Shown here piece after piece: positions 1 through 6,698 of a DNA stretch of 7,982 nucleotides. The position numbers and the translations under genes were made by a program. The stretch is from contig CAIUHT010000249.1 in NCBI GenBank assembly GCA_903898975.1, forward strand, positions 1 through 7,982. The letters run 5' to 3'. A model generated the notes under the pieces. It searched no databases and had not been told where the DNA came from. It saw only the letters and a program-made list of their open reading frames with translations. Origin of the DNA: an uncultured Planctomycetaceae bacterium (lineage in GTDB: Bacteria; Planctomycetota; Planctomycetia; Planctomycetales; Planctomycetaceae). The number at the start of each line of letters is the position of its first letter. Positions within the stretch are counted from its first letter, which is position 1.

Positions 1-513
1 GAACTCTTTCAACAACCCGATGTAAATTCCCAGCGCGACGATCCGCAGCAGCAGTGTTGCCACCCCTCCCAGGACTCCACCGGGCTGAATACCAGCAGGG
101 AATCCTTCCAGTCCAGGGTTCCCATGGGACTCGGCGACGAAGCTCAACAACGACAGCATGTGGAAGGGGAGGGAAACGGCTGTCAGGAACACCGCGATCC
201 AACCAATGGGAATGGCGACCTTCGACCGCGCCAGCAGCAGGCACCCCGCCGTGATGCCGGTAATCCCGAGCAGCAGATCGACCGCCGGACCCAGTTTGGC
301 AGTGATTGGGAGAGAGGTGGAGGACTTGGCCATCTGCACCCCAATTGCCAGAGCGCTGGGAATCGTGACAACCAGGCGCAAGGCCGAGAGCAGCAGGTCG
401 AAGATCCCGAAGGTCTGCAGATACCGGGGAAGAGGCCCCACCGCTGACGGGACAGGATTTGACGGCGAAGTCACCACGTTGGCGCGCTCGGAGGGTGGCG
501 GTGGCTTTGTCAT
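1..513 (-). CDS. Four-helix integral membrane protein of unknown function, 3'-truncated by window edge
   Basis: An open minus-strand frame runs from an ATG (511-513) to the left edge, giving 171 residues with no stop. The first 30 residues are polar and Pro/Ser-rich (MTKPPPPSERANVV...). Four hydrophobic stretches follow, at about residues 33-60, 75-95, 99-125 and 147-167, so an integral membrane protein with a short cytoplasmic-like tail is expected. The protein aligns along its length with the product at 769-1326. The best block is TAGCLLLARSKVAIPIGW against VAGFFLLKGRSSALPFGW, and both end in a Leu-rich helix followed by LLKEF or LLQFKKWL. By that alignment only about ten residues are missing. 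No catalytic motif is visible and I do not recognise the family. The SD is weak (AAGG 4 nt before ATG), so the start is probable but not certain. Confidence 0.72.
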   Translation of the reverse strand, partial: MTKPPPPSERANVVTSPSNPVPSAVGPLPRYLQTFGIFDLLLSALRLVVTIPSALAIGVQMAKSSTSLPITAKLGPAVDLLLGITGITAGCLLLARSKVAIPIGWIAVFLTAVSLPFHMLSLLSFVAESHGNPGLEGFPAGIQPGGVLGGVATLLLRIVALGIYIGLLKEF

Positions 514-702
514 GTGCCTTGATTGGCTCTCCCAGACCTTCAGGGGAACGCCCGGCGCCGGCGGGAGGTCCCTGCAAAGCGTACGACGCCCAGGTCAAGA
601 GGCGAGGCGAAACCTGTCCACTCCTTCGCCCCGGGCGGGGTGTGGGGGACTGACTGTGCCTGGCCGCAGGGCCTGGGATGGGTCGCAGAGGATGGAGCCC
701 CA

Positions 703-737
703 CAATGCTGGCCCGTATCGAAAACGGGCCAGCATTG
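703..737 (-). terminator. Perfect 14-bp stem-loop after the 769-1326 gene
   Basis: The arms CAATGCTGGCCCGT (703-716) and ACGGGCCAGCATTG (724-737) are exactly complementary, with a 7-nt loop. The stem lies 31 nt beyond the stop codon of the minus-strand membrane protein gene and upstream of the next gene. On the minus strand the sequence after the stem is TGGGGCTCC, so there is no U-tract. It is either a U-less terminator or a 3'-end stabilising / processing hairpin. The stem is certain; the role is inferred from position. Confidence 0.55.
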
Positions 738-768
738 CGAGAAGATGAAGCGGATGGCGGAAACGCTT

Positions 769-1326
769 TCAGCCGTTGCGGTCCAACCACTTCTTGAACT
801 GCAAGAGTGCGGTCGCGTACAACGCGAGAATCCCCAGGCGCATTCCGGTGGTCACGGCCATTCCCCCATAGCCGGCCGCTGTCGCGACCGAGCGAGCGCT
901 CTCATCCGGCATCGCGCTGGCCAATGCGTTAACAGTACTGATTGCGACCACCACGCCCAACAAGGTCGAGAGGAGCGTCAGGGCAACCGCCCCCCATCCA
1001 AAAGGCAATGCGGACGAACGCCCCTTCAGCAGGAAAAAGCCCGCCACCAGCGAGCAGACACCCAGCATGGCCGACACCCCCAGGGCCAGGAAATTCACTG
1101 GCCCAACCGTGACTGGGATTGGCCCCTGTCCTGCCTGCTGAGAGGCAGCGAGGAGTTGCAACGCTTGAATCGGGACGCCGATCAGCACCATGCCGCCCAG
1201 GACCATGTCAATGATGGCCATCACATTCACAAACCCGGAGGGTTTGGCTGCGCGACGGCGGCGGGAGGTTGCCGGGCTGTCTTCGAACTCGAGGTCATCA
1301 TCCTCTGCATCCATATCACGAACCAT
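769..1326 (-). CDS. Four-helix membrane protein with acidic/Arg N-terminal tail, paralogue of the 1-513 product
   Basis: The chosen start gives 185 residues. The tail begins MVRDMDAEDDDLEFED, then has a basic SRRRR patch, and is followed by hydrophobic segments at about residues 32-58, 76-101, 107-131 and 155-176. The C-terminus is basic (QFKKWLDRNG). It is therefore an integral membrane protein with a charged N-terminal tail, of unknown function and without catalytic motifs. It shares helix order, spacing and the LP(F/I)GW turn between helices 2 and 3 with the neighbouring 1-513 product, so the pair looks like a tandem duplication. The frame is open up to a GTG at 1431 and has another ATG at 1401. 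I chose the ATG at 1326 because acidic tails directly before the first helix are typical of such proteins and the upstream extension lacks a well-spaced SD. ATG 1314 is also possible. A strong stem-loop follows the stop. Confidence 0.72.
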   Translation of the reverse strand: MVRDMDAEDDDLEFEDSPATSRRRRAAKPSGFVNVMAIIDMVLGGMVLIGVPIQALQLLAASQQAGQGPIPVTVGPVNFLALGVSAMLGVCSLVAGFFLLKGRSSALPFGWGAVALTLLSTLLGVVVAISTVNALASAMPDESARSVATAAGYGGMAVTTGMRLGILALYATALLQFKKWLDRNG

Positions 1327-1764
1327 CGCCAGCACACTTTCGAGTGAGAGAAGTATTGGGAAGGAACGGGTACTGAGAAACGCCGCACAGCCCGGATTCA
1401 TTCCCGCCGCAGCCGTCGCTCGCTCCTCCACCGGACCGTGGACGAGACGTCGGCGGTGGACATCCCGCTGACCGACGGCTGTTTTCGACCACCAGCCTAC
1501 CGCCGCCCCGGGGTGTTTTCCACTATTTCTTTCGCACAGCTCTCAAGCCGTTCGCAACCGGGTGGACCAGCAGTCATTTGCGCCCGTCGTACGTGTCAGC
1601 CGACGCCGCCCGGCCCGCCCTACTTTCGGCACAACCGCTACCGTCGCCCCCGTGCAGGCCCAGCAATTGGTGCGGACTCGCGCAGCGCCCTGACGCGGCG
1701 AGTTCTTTAGGTCGGGCAACCGCCAGTGGCTCGGCGCGGTCCGCCGGGCGGGCGACCGTTCGCC
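1327..1764. other. Spacer between glnE and the membrane protein genes; no convincing gene
   Basis: I find no supportable gene here on either strand. Short plus-strand frames (1438-1710, 1578-1952) are Arg/Pro/Ala-rich composition artefacts. The left part may encode an N-terminal extension of the 769-1326 protein if its start is at 1401 or 1431. Two inverted repeats lie near the 3' end of glnE. One is at 1750-1765. The other has ACTCGC/GCGAGT arms at 1676-1681 and 1698-1703. I could not find a convincing -35/-10 pair for the downstream membrane protein gene. Confidence 0.5.
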
Positions 1765-1765
1765 C
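1750..1765 (-). terminator. 6-bp stem with tetraloop touching the glnE stop codon
   Basis: On the minus strand GGGCGA-ACGG-TCGCCC begins at the last base of the glnE TAG stop codon. It is a perfect 6-bp GC-rich hairpin with a 4-nt loop. No U-tract follows, so it is only a candidate terminator or 3'-end protecting structure. Confidence 0.3.
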
Positions 1766-4700
1766 TAAGACCCGAGCAGCTTGTGGCTCAGCTCGAGCAC
1801 GTTCGCGGTGTGCCGCTCCTGGTCGTCGCCCAGTCGGGCGAGATCGTCCTCATACCCGAGGCGGCGGGCCAGGTAGGCGTATTCCTCGGAATCGACGGGG
1901 GGAACCGCCAGGTCGCGGGCGTTCCCCCGCACAATTCGCAGGCTGCCAATGAGTTGGCGCAGGAAGTTGTACGCCTCGCACAGCCGGGCCGCGTCGGGCG
2001 GGGACACCACCCCCGCCTGCTCGAGCGCCGCAACCGCCTGCAGCGTGTTCGTTCGGCGGAGATCGGGATGCGTTCCCCCATGGCGAATCTGCAACCCCTG
2101 CACCAGGTATTCGACATCGACCAGCCCGCCCGGGCTCAACTTGGCATTGAAGCCACCGGCGGTCACCAGCTGTCTCAACTGTCGTTGCCGCATGCCCCGC
2201 ATGGCCCCGACATCGAACTGTCCCCGGCTGTAGACAATAAGATCGCGGAGCGCGACCAGCCGGTCCCCCAGTTCGGCCTCACCACAAATCGGCCGCAGCT
2301 TGACCAGGGCCTGCCGTTCGTAGGGCCAGGCTGGCCCATCGGCCGAGAAGTAGGTCTCGAACGCCGCGAGGGAGACCGCGAGGCTGCCCGCCCGGCCATA
2401 GGGACGCAGCCGCAGGTCAATCTCGAAAATGCCTTCGCGATGAGCGCGGATGGCCTTCGTCACTCCTTCGACCAGGCGGATGTAAAACTCGGTCGCCGAG
2501 ATCACCGTCGGCCCGGTGGTCTTCCCTTCTCCCTCATAGACGAACATCAGCTCGATGTCTGAGGCGAAGCCCAGTTCGCGGCCGCCGCACTTGCCCAGCG
2601 CGCAGACCGTGAGGGGGCAGCGGGCTCCTCCCGCCCCGAGCGGCTCGCCGAACTCGCGCCGCAGTTCTTCCCGCACGAGGTCGGTGGCGAGTTCGACCGT
2701 CACCTCGGCGACGTCGCTCAGTTCTTCCGAGAACTGCGAGAACTCGGGGATCCGACCCAGGATGTGCCGCATGTCGACGCGGAACATCTCGCGGTCCTTG
2801 AAGGCGTTGAGCGAGTCGCGGCGGGCGGCGGGGTCGGTGGACTGGGCGAGCGACCGGGCGAGTTCAGTGTGCAGTTCAGCGCGGGAGCGCGGCCGCTCGA
2901 GGGCGTCGATATTCCGCAGCACGGGAAACAGGTTCGCGTGCTGCATGCGGAGGAAGTCGGTCCACAGGAAGTCCGAGACTCCCAGCAGGCGGGCGAGTGC
3001 CTCGAGCACCTCCGAGCGTTCGAGCGAGGCGAGTTCCGCCGCCCAGTCGCCGCGGGCGAAAAGCTGCGAGATGAAGTCGCGGAAGTGGAGCAGCGCGCCT
3101 TCGGGGTTGGGCGAATGGGGAAGCAGGTGGGTGAAGTGCTTGATGAGCACGAGGGTCGCCTGCAGTTCGCCCAGCCGCTGCGAGTCGACAATTTTCTGCC
3201 CCTGCGCGTCGGTGACGTGCAGGGTGTCGTGCACCTGGTTCCCCTGCGAACTGACCTGCACCTGCGCGATGTAGACCCCCGCCAGGGCGAGGGCGTTGGT
3301 CAGTTCGTACAGGAACCCCAGCGTGTCCTGCCCTTCGATCACCAGTTGGGTGTAGTCGTCGGAGGCCTGGTTGTCGATCTGGATTTCGAGCGGGTAGAGG
3401 GTCTGCCGGGCGTCGGCGGGCAGCGTGCGGAGGGTTGCGGCGACCTGCCTGACGACCTGTCCCTGCGCCTCTTCGCGGCGACCTGCCTGCAGCAGCCGAA
3501 TGACCTCCAGCAGGTCGCGGGCGTAGGCCTGCAGGGTCTCGTCGGCTGTCCCGTCGCGGAGGGTCCGCACCAGGAACACATCGACGATTTTCTGGCGGGG
3601 GTCGTCGACTGAGCCCCCCGGGCCGGGGGCTTCGGGCCGATTGGGGGGCGGGCGGAACGCCTGGCGGGTCCAGCTGGGGCGGCGTCCGCCCCGCGTTCCA
3701 CTGCTGCGGCTCACAGTGGGGGCGGGGGCGTACGTGAAGACCTGCCCCTCGACAATGTCGAGGCCATGCACCAGCAGCAGTCCGGCGATGAGTGACAGTT
3801 CGCCCGGGAAGTCGTAGCCAACGACCGTGATCCGCGTCAGTCCATTCTCGGGGGCGGTCTCGACCAGCACGGGGCGGTCGCGGGTGACCTGCTCGGCCAG
3901 CAGTGCGTGCCGCTCGATGTCGGGATCAGAAAAAGTTTTCGAGTATTCAGCCCGCAGGCGGGCGAGATGCCGGTTGACCACCGGGCGGGCGGCCGGTTCG
4001 GTCTGTTCGCGAACCTTGTCGCGACTCCCCAGGTAGCGGTTGTAGACTCCGCGCACCTGCTCGCGGTGCTTCTGGTACTGCGCGAGAAACGTCTGCCCGT
4101 CGGGAAAGTCGAGCCGGCGGGCCAGCGAGGCCAGCTCGGCGGGTTCGCGGGGTAGCTCGTGCGTCTGCTTGTTGTGCATCAGCTGCAGGGCGTGCTCGAC
4201 GGTCCGCAGAAAGATGTAGCCTTCGCCCAGCAGCCGGTATTCGTCGGCGTGCAGAAAGCCGCAGTCGGCGAGCCGGACGAGGGCGTCGAGCGTGTTGAAG
4301 CTGCGAACGGCGGGCTGTGCGCCTCCATGCACAAGCTGCAGGTATTGCACCACGAACTCGACATCGCGGATCGAGCCTTCGCCCAGCTTGACCTCACCCC
4401 AGAGCCGCCCCTTCTTGAGCAGATCGGCCTCGATTTTCTGCTTCATCGTCCGGACGCTGTCGCGGACAACATCGGGTGGAGTCTGAAAGAGCAGCGGGGC
4501 GGCCCGGGCGAGGAAGGCCTGGCCCAGGGGGATGTCGCCGGCGATGACCCGGGCCTTCAGCAGCGCCTGTTTCTCCCAGAGTCGGGCGTGCTGCACCAGG
4601 TAGCCCAGGTGGCTTTCGACCGATGAGACCAGCTCGCCCGAACTGCCCCACGGGCGGAGCCGCATGTCGACCCGGTACATGAACCCCGCCGCCGAGATTC

Positions 4701-5499
4701 CGGTGAGCGCCTTGATGAGCCGCTGCCCCAGCCGCCAGTAGACCGAGGAATTCCCCTCGGCGAGGAACAGCAGGTCGATGTCTGAGCTGTAGTTGAGTTC
4801 TTCGCCCCCCAGTTTGCCCATGGCGATCACGCAGAAGCCCTGGGGCGAGAGGCCCAGGTCGGCGTAAGAGTGCGAGAGGCAGGCGCGGGTCAGGGCGTCG
4901 GCGAGCAGCGAGAGCTGAACCGTCACCCGGCGAAAGTCGAACAGCCCGAAGAAGTCGCAGACGCCAATTCGCAGCAGTTCCCAGCGCTGGAACCGGCGGA
5001 GCGCATCGAGCTGGGCGTCGGGATCTTCGATCCCCACGAGTTCGGCCTGGGCCTCGATGTACAGCTGCTGGACACTCTTGAAGTCGGCCAGTCGGCGCTG
5101 CTCGGTCAGTCGGTCGAGATACCTCGGGTTGGTCAGCAGGATGTCGGAGAGAAACTGGCTGCCCACAAACAGTCGCAGCAGGATCTCGATGCCGCGCGGG
5201 TTCGCCGCCAGGGCCTCGAACAACCCCTCGGGTTGAGGGATGTTCTGCACCAGCCGCTCGAAATTGAGGAGGGTGTGATCGGGCTGGGGGGCGTCGGCGA
5301 GGCAGAGGAGCAGGGTGGGGAGGAGGGCGTCGGCGGTGGCGGGGTCGGTGGCCTGGACGACGGTTCGGCGGAGGCGTTCGGCGGCCGCGTCGGGCTCGCG
5401 AAATCCAATGCGGGTCAGCAGCGGACCAAGCCGGTCATCGGGGGGCGAAGCGGCGAGCCACGCCCCCACTTCCTGGCAGGCGGCGAGATCAAGCGTCAT
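1765..5499 (-). CDS. glnE: Bifunctional glutamine synthetase adenylyltransferase / adenylyl-removing enzyme with central GlnD-like ACT pair
   Basis: GlnE attaches AMP to a tyrosine of glutamine synthetase (C-terminal half) and removes it by phosphorolysis (N-terminal half). It acts in the cytoplasm to tune nitrogen assimilation. The product is 1244 residues, against 946 for E. coli GlnE. The first nucleotidyltransferase domain has GKLGGEELNYSSDIDLLF (228-245, Asp240/Asp242) and DMRLRPWG (278-285), followed by a helical domain with IRDVEFVVQ (377-385). The second has GKCGGRELGFASDIELMF (969-986, Asp981/Glu983) and DLRLRPYG (1028-1035), then LVDVEYLVQ (1126-1134). Between them, residues about 515-775 look like the GlnD C-terminus: DPDIERHALLAEQ, an ACT-like unit with GYDFPGELSLIAGLL (560-574), and a second beginning IDNQASDDYTQLVIEGQDTLGFLYEL (708-733). 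A Pro/Arg/Gly-rich insert (about 591-636) interrupts the first ACT unit. Glu983 replaces the usual second Asp. The ATG at 5497-5499 has a GGGGAGG SD 6 nt upstream. The gene follows gmd by 82 nt and may be co-transcribed with it. The assignment to GlnE is firm; direct glutamine sensing is inference. Confidence 0.95.
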   Translation of the reverse strand: MTLDLAACQEVGAWLAASPPDDRLGPLLTRIGFREPDAAAERLRRTVVQATDPATADALLPTLLLCLADAPQPDHTLLNFERLVQNIPQPEGLFEALAANPRGIEILLRLFVGSQFLSDILLTNPRYLDRLTEQRRLADFKSVQQLYIEAQAELVGIEDPDAQLDALRRFQRWELLRIGVCDFFGLFDFRRVTVQLSLLADALTRACLSHSYADLGLSPQGFCVIAMGKLGGEELNYSSDIDLLFLAEGNSSVYWRLGQRLIKALTGISAAGFMYRVDMRLRPWGSSGELVSSVESHLGYLVQHARLWEKQALLKARVIAGDIPLGQAFLARAAPLLFQTPPDVVRDSVRTMKQKIEADLLKKGRLWGEVKLGEGSIRDVEFVVQYLQLVHGGAQPAVRSFNTLDALVRLADCGFLHADEYRLLGEGYIFLRTVEHALQLMHNKQTHELPREPAELASLARRLDFPDGQTFLAQYQKHREQVRGVYNRYLGSRDKVREQTEPAARPVVNRHLARLRAEYSKTFSDPDIERHALLAEQVTRDRPVLVETAPENGLTRITVVGYDFPGELSLIAGLLLVHGLDIVEGQVFTYAPAPTVSRSSGTRGGRRPSWTRQAFRPPPNRPEAPGPGGSVDDPRQKIVDVFLVRTLRDGTADETLQAYARDLLEVIRLLQAGRREEAQGQVVRQVAATLRTLPADARQTLYPLEIQIDNQASDDYTQLVIEGQDTLGFLYELTNALALAGVYIAQVQVSSQGNQVHDTLHVTDAQGQKIVDSQRLGELQATLVLIKHFTHLLPHSPNPEGALLHFRDFISQLFARGDWAAELASLERSEVLEALARLLGVSDFLWTDFLRMQHANLFPVLRNIDALERPRSRAELHTELARSLAQSTDPAARRDSLNAFKDREMFRVDMRHILGRIPEFSQFSEELSDVAEVTVELATDLVREELRREFGEPLGAGGARCPLTVCALGKCGGRELGFASDIELMFVYEGEGKTTGPTVISATEFYIRLVEGVTKAIRAHREGIFEIDLRLRPYGRAGSLAVSLAAFETYFSADGPAWPYERQALVKLRPICGEAELGDRLVALRDLIVYSRGQFDVGAMRGMRQRQLRQLVTAGGFNAKLSPGGLVDVEYLVQGLQIRHGGTHPDLRRTNTLQAVAALEQAGVVSPPDAARLCEAYNFLRQLIGSLRIVRGNARDLAVPPVDSEEYAYLARRLGYEDDLARLGDDQERHTANVLELSHKLLGS

Positions 5500-5505
5500 C
5501 GAGAG

Positions 5506-5520
5506 CCTCCCCGGAGGAGG
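5506..5520 (-). promoter_or_regulatory. glnE Shine-Dalgarno inside a small hairpin
   Basis: The glnE ribosome binding site, GGGGAGG (minus strand, 5512-5506), stands 6 nt before the ATG and fixes the start. Directly upstream lies CCTCC (5520-5516), which can pair with the GGAGG core across a TCCGG loop to give a 5-bp GC-rich stem. Such a fold would hide the SD. The sequences are plain; regulation by this fold is inference. Confidence 0.5.
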
Positions 5521-5549
5521 ACTCGCGTGTCGGGGGGGGTGGTTCGACG

Positions 5550-5563
5550 CCCGGATGTCCGGG
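5550..5563. other. Inverted repeat CCCGGA/TCCGGG in the gmd-glnE spacer
   Basis: CCCGGA-TG-TCCGGG is a perfect 6-bp inverted repeat with a 2-nt centre, in the 82-nt spacer between the gmd stop and the glnE start. As RNA it would be a 5-bp stem with a 4-nt loop. As DNA it could be a dyad operator. No U-tract follows on either strand, so it is not a convincing terminator. It may be chance in GC-rich DNA. Confidence 0.3.
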
Positions 5564-5581
5564 TGGTGTGGGCCAGGTGCC

Positions 5582-6574
5582 TCATCGCACGGCCGCCGCA
5601 GCGGCTTCCTGCCGGGCGAGGATCAGGTCGGACTCGACCATCAGGCGGGCGAGTTCCTTCAGCCCGACGCGGGGCTGCCAGCCGAGTTCCCGGCGGGCCT
5701 TCGAGGCGTCTCCCAGCAGGGTATCGACCTCGGCGGGACGATAAAACGCGGGGTCGATGACCACATGCCGCTGCCAGTCGAGATCGAGGTGGCCGAAGAC
5801 CTCATCGAGGAATTCCCGGACCGAGTGCTGGTGTCCCGAGGCGATGACATAGTCGGCGGGGCGGGACTGCTGCAGCATCAGCCACATCGCCTCGACGTAA
5901 TCGCCCGCGAAGCCCCAGTCGCGACGGGCGTCGATATTGCCCAACCGGAGTTCGTGCTGCAGCCCAAGCTTGATGCGGGTGGCGGCGCGGGTGATTTTGC
6001 GGGTGACGAACGCCTCTCCGCGACGGGGGGATTCGTGATTGAAAAGAATGCCGCAGCAGGCGAACAGGTTGTAAGACTCGCGGTAGTTGATGGTCTGCCA
6101 GTGGGCGTAGACCTTGGCGCAGGCGTAGGGGCTGCGGGGATGGAAGGGGGTGGTTTCGGTCTGGGGGGATTCGGCGATTTTGCCGAACATTTCGCTGGAG
6201 GAGGCCTGGTAAAAGCGGATGTCCTGCCCCGAGCGATCGCGGAACTGGCGGACCGCCTCAAGGAGGCGGAGGGTGCCCAGGCCGGTCACGTCGACGGTGT
6301 GGACGGGCATTTCGAAGGAGAGCTTGACGTGACTTTGGGCCCCGAGGTGATAGACCTCGCTGGGGCGGGAGAGTTCGAGCACCTCGTGGAGGTTGGAGCC
6401 ATCGGACAGATCGCAGGGGTGGAACTGGACCCGGGGATCCATAGGGAGGCCATACCGTAAATACGGCGCGAGACCATGCACCTGGTAGCCTTTGGCCAGC
6501 AGGAGTTCGGCGAGATAAGTGCCGTCCTGCCCATGCACACCGGTAATCAGGGCGACGCGACCTTGGCAATCCAC
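5582..6574 (-). CDS. gmd: GDP-mannose 4,6-dehydratase-like SDR enzyme
   Basis: Gmd converts GDP-D-mannose to GDP-4-keto-6-deoxy-D-mannose, the precursor of GDP-L-fucose, GDP-rhamnose and related sugars for surface glycans. It is cytoplasmic and uses a tightly bound NADP(H). The 330-residue product matches E. coli Gmd (373) from end to end. Recognisable blocks are the nucleotide-binding TGVHGQDG (11-18), DLSDGSNL (55-62), FYQASSSEMFG (121-131, Ser126/Glu128), SPYACAKVYAHW with Tyr150/Lys154, CGILFNHESPRRGEAFVTRKI (174-194), NIDARRDWGFAGDYVEAMWLMLQQ (213-236) and FYRPAEVDTLLGDASKA (277-293). Two departures stand out. The RR loop (GIKRRASSFNTER in E. coli) is replaced by LAPYLRYGLPMDPR (35-48), and the E. 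coli insert near residue 270 is absent, which is common in short forms. The start is GTG with AGGGAG 7 nt upstream, exactly where E. coli Gmd begins relative to VALITG. Another GDP-sugar dehydratase specificity cannot be excluded. Confidence 0.88.
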   Translation of the reverse strand: MDCQGRVALITGVHGQDGTYLAELLLAKGYQVHGLAPYLRYGLPMDPRVQFHPCDLSDGSNLHEVLELSRPSEVYHLGAQSHVKLSFEMPVHTVDVTGLGTLRLLEAVRQFRDRSGQDIRFYQASSSEMFGKIAESPQTETTPFHPRSPYACAKVYAHWQTINYRESYNLFACCGILFNHESPRRGEAFVTRKITRAATRIKLGLQHELRLGNIDARRDWGFAGDYVEAMWLMLQQSRPADYVIASGHQHSVREFLDEVFGHLDLDWQRHVVIDPAFYRPAEVDTLLGDASKARRELGWQPRVGLKELARLMVESDLILARQEAAAAAVR

Positions 6575-6581
6575 AGAGTTT

Positions 6582-6587
6582 CTCCCT
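6582..6587 (-). promoter_or_regulatory. Shine-Dalgarno of gmd (GTG start)
   Basis: On the minus strand AGGGAG lies 7 nt before the GTG at 6574-6572. There is no ATG near the N-terminus, and the nucleotide-binding motif begins right after the GTG, so this site decides the start. Confidence 0.6.
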
Positions 6588-6588
6588 C

Positions 6589-6632
6589 AAGGCAGGGCCA
6601 GGACGGGGGCAAGGCACGGCCCGGACGGGGGC
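6589..6632. repeat. Two tandem 22-bp direct repeats in the gmd leader
   Basis: Unit 1 (6589-6610) and unit 2 (6611-6632) abut exactly and match at 20 of 22 positions. Both start AAGGCA and end GGACGGGGGC, differing only at G/C and A/C in the middle. They lie between the candidate gmd promoter (6634-6663) and the gmd SD, so they fall in the transcript leader or just at the transcription start. The repeat length is about two helical turns, which would suit a protein binding site or a leader RNA element. The role is not known. Confidence 0.75.
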
Positions 6633-6633
6633 G

Positions 6634-6663
6634 ACGGTAGCCGCGCCGGTTTCCCCGCGTCAA
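6634..6663 (-). promoter_or_regulatory. Candidate sigma-70-type promoter for gmd
   Basis: On the minus strand TTGACG (6663-6658) is followed after 18 nt by TACCGT (6639-6634). The -35 is good. The -10 keeps only the TA...T frame of the consensus. The predicted start is about 50 nt upstream of the GTG, and the direct repeats fall within the leader. Possibly glnE is read from here as well. Confidence 0.4.
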
Positions 6664-6698
6664 GTTCCGTTCCCCTCGACTTACTGACCGCCCGAGAG

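Noticed and set aside
183..371. Minus-strand frame of 62 residues at the left end
   Set aside because: It is out of frame within the 1-513 membrane protein, which shows a clear helix pattern and a paralogue.
158..1347. Overlapping plus-strand frames at 158-748 and 523-1347
   Set aside because: They run opposite the two membrane protein genes and have no hydrophobic pattern, motif or SD of their own.
1726..2562. Plus-strand frame of 278 residues opposite the glnE 3' end, with similar frames at 2555-3274, 2764-3612, 4159-4626 and 4870-5760
   Set aside because: All are antisense to glnE, whose conserved motifs prove the minus frame; no protein-family motif is seen in these.
5500..5581. Possible riboswitch in front of glnE
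   Set aside because: Only two short stems fit in 82 nt, and none of the conserved cores of glutamine or other known riboswitches is recognisable.
5315..6460. 381-residue plus-strand frame spanning the glnE start and gmd
   Set aside because: It lies opposite two clearly recognised genes; its Gly/Val/Glu-rich composition is a GC-rich shadow.
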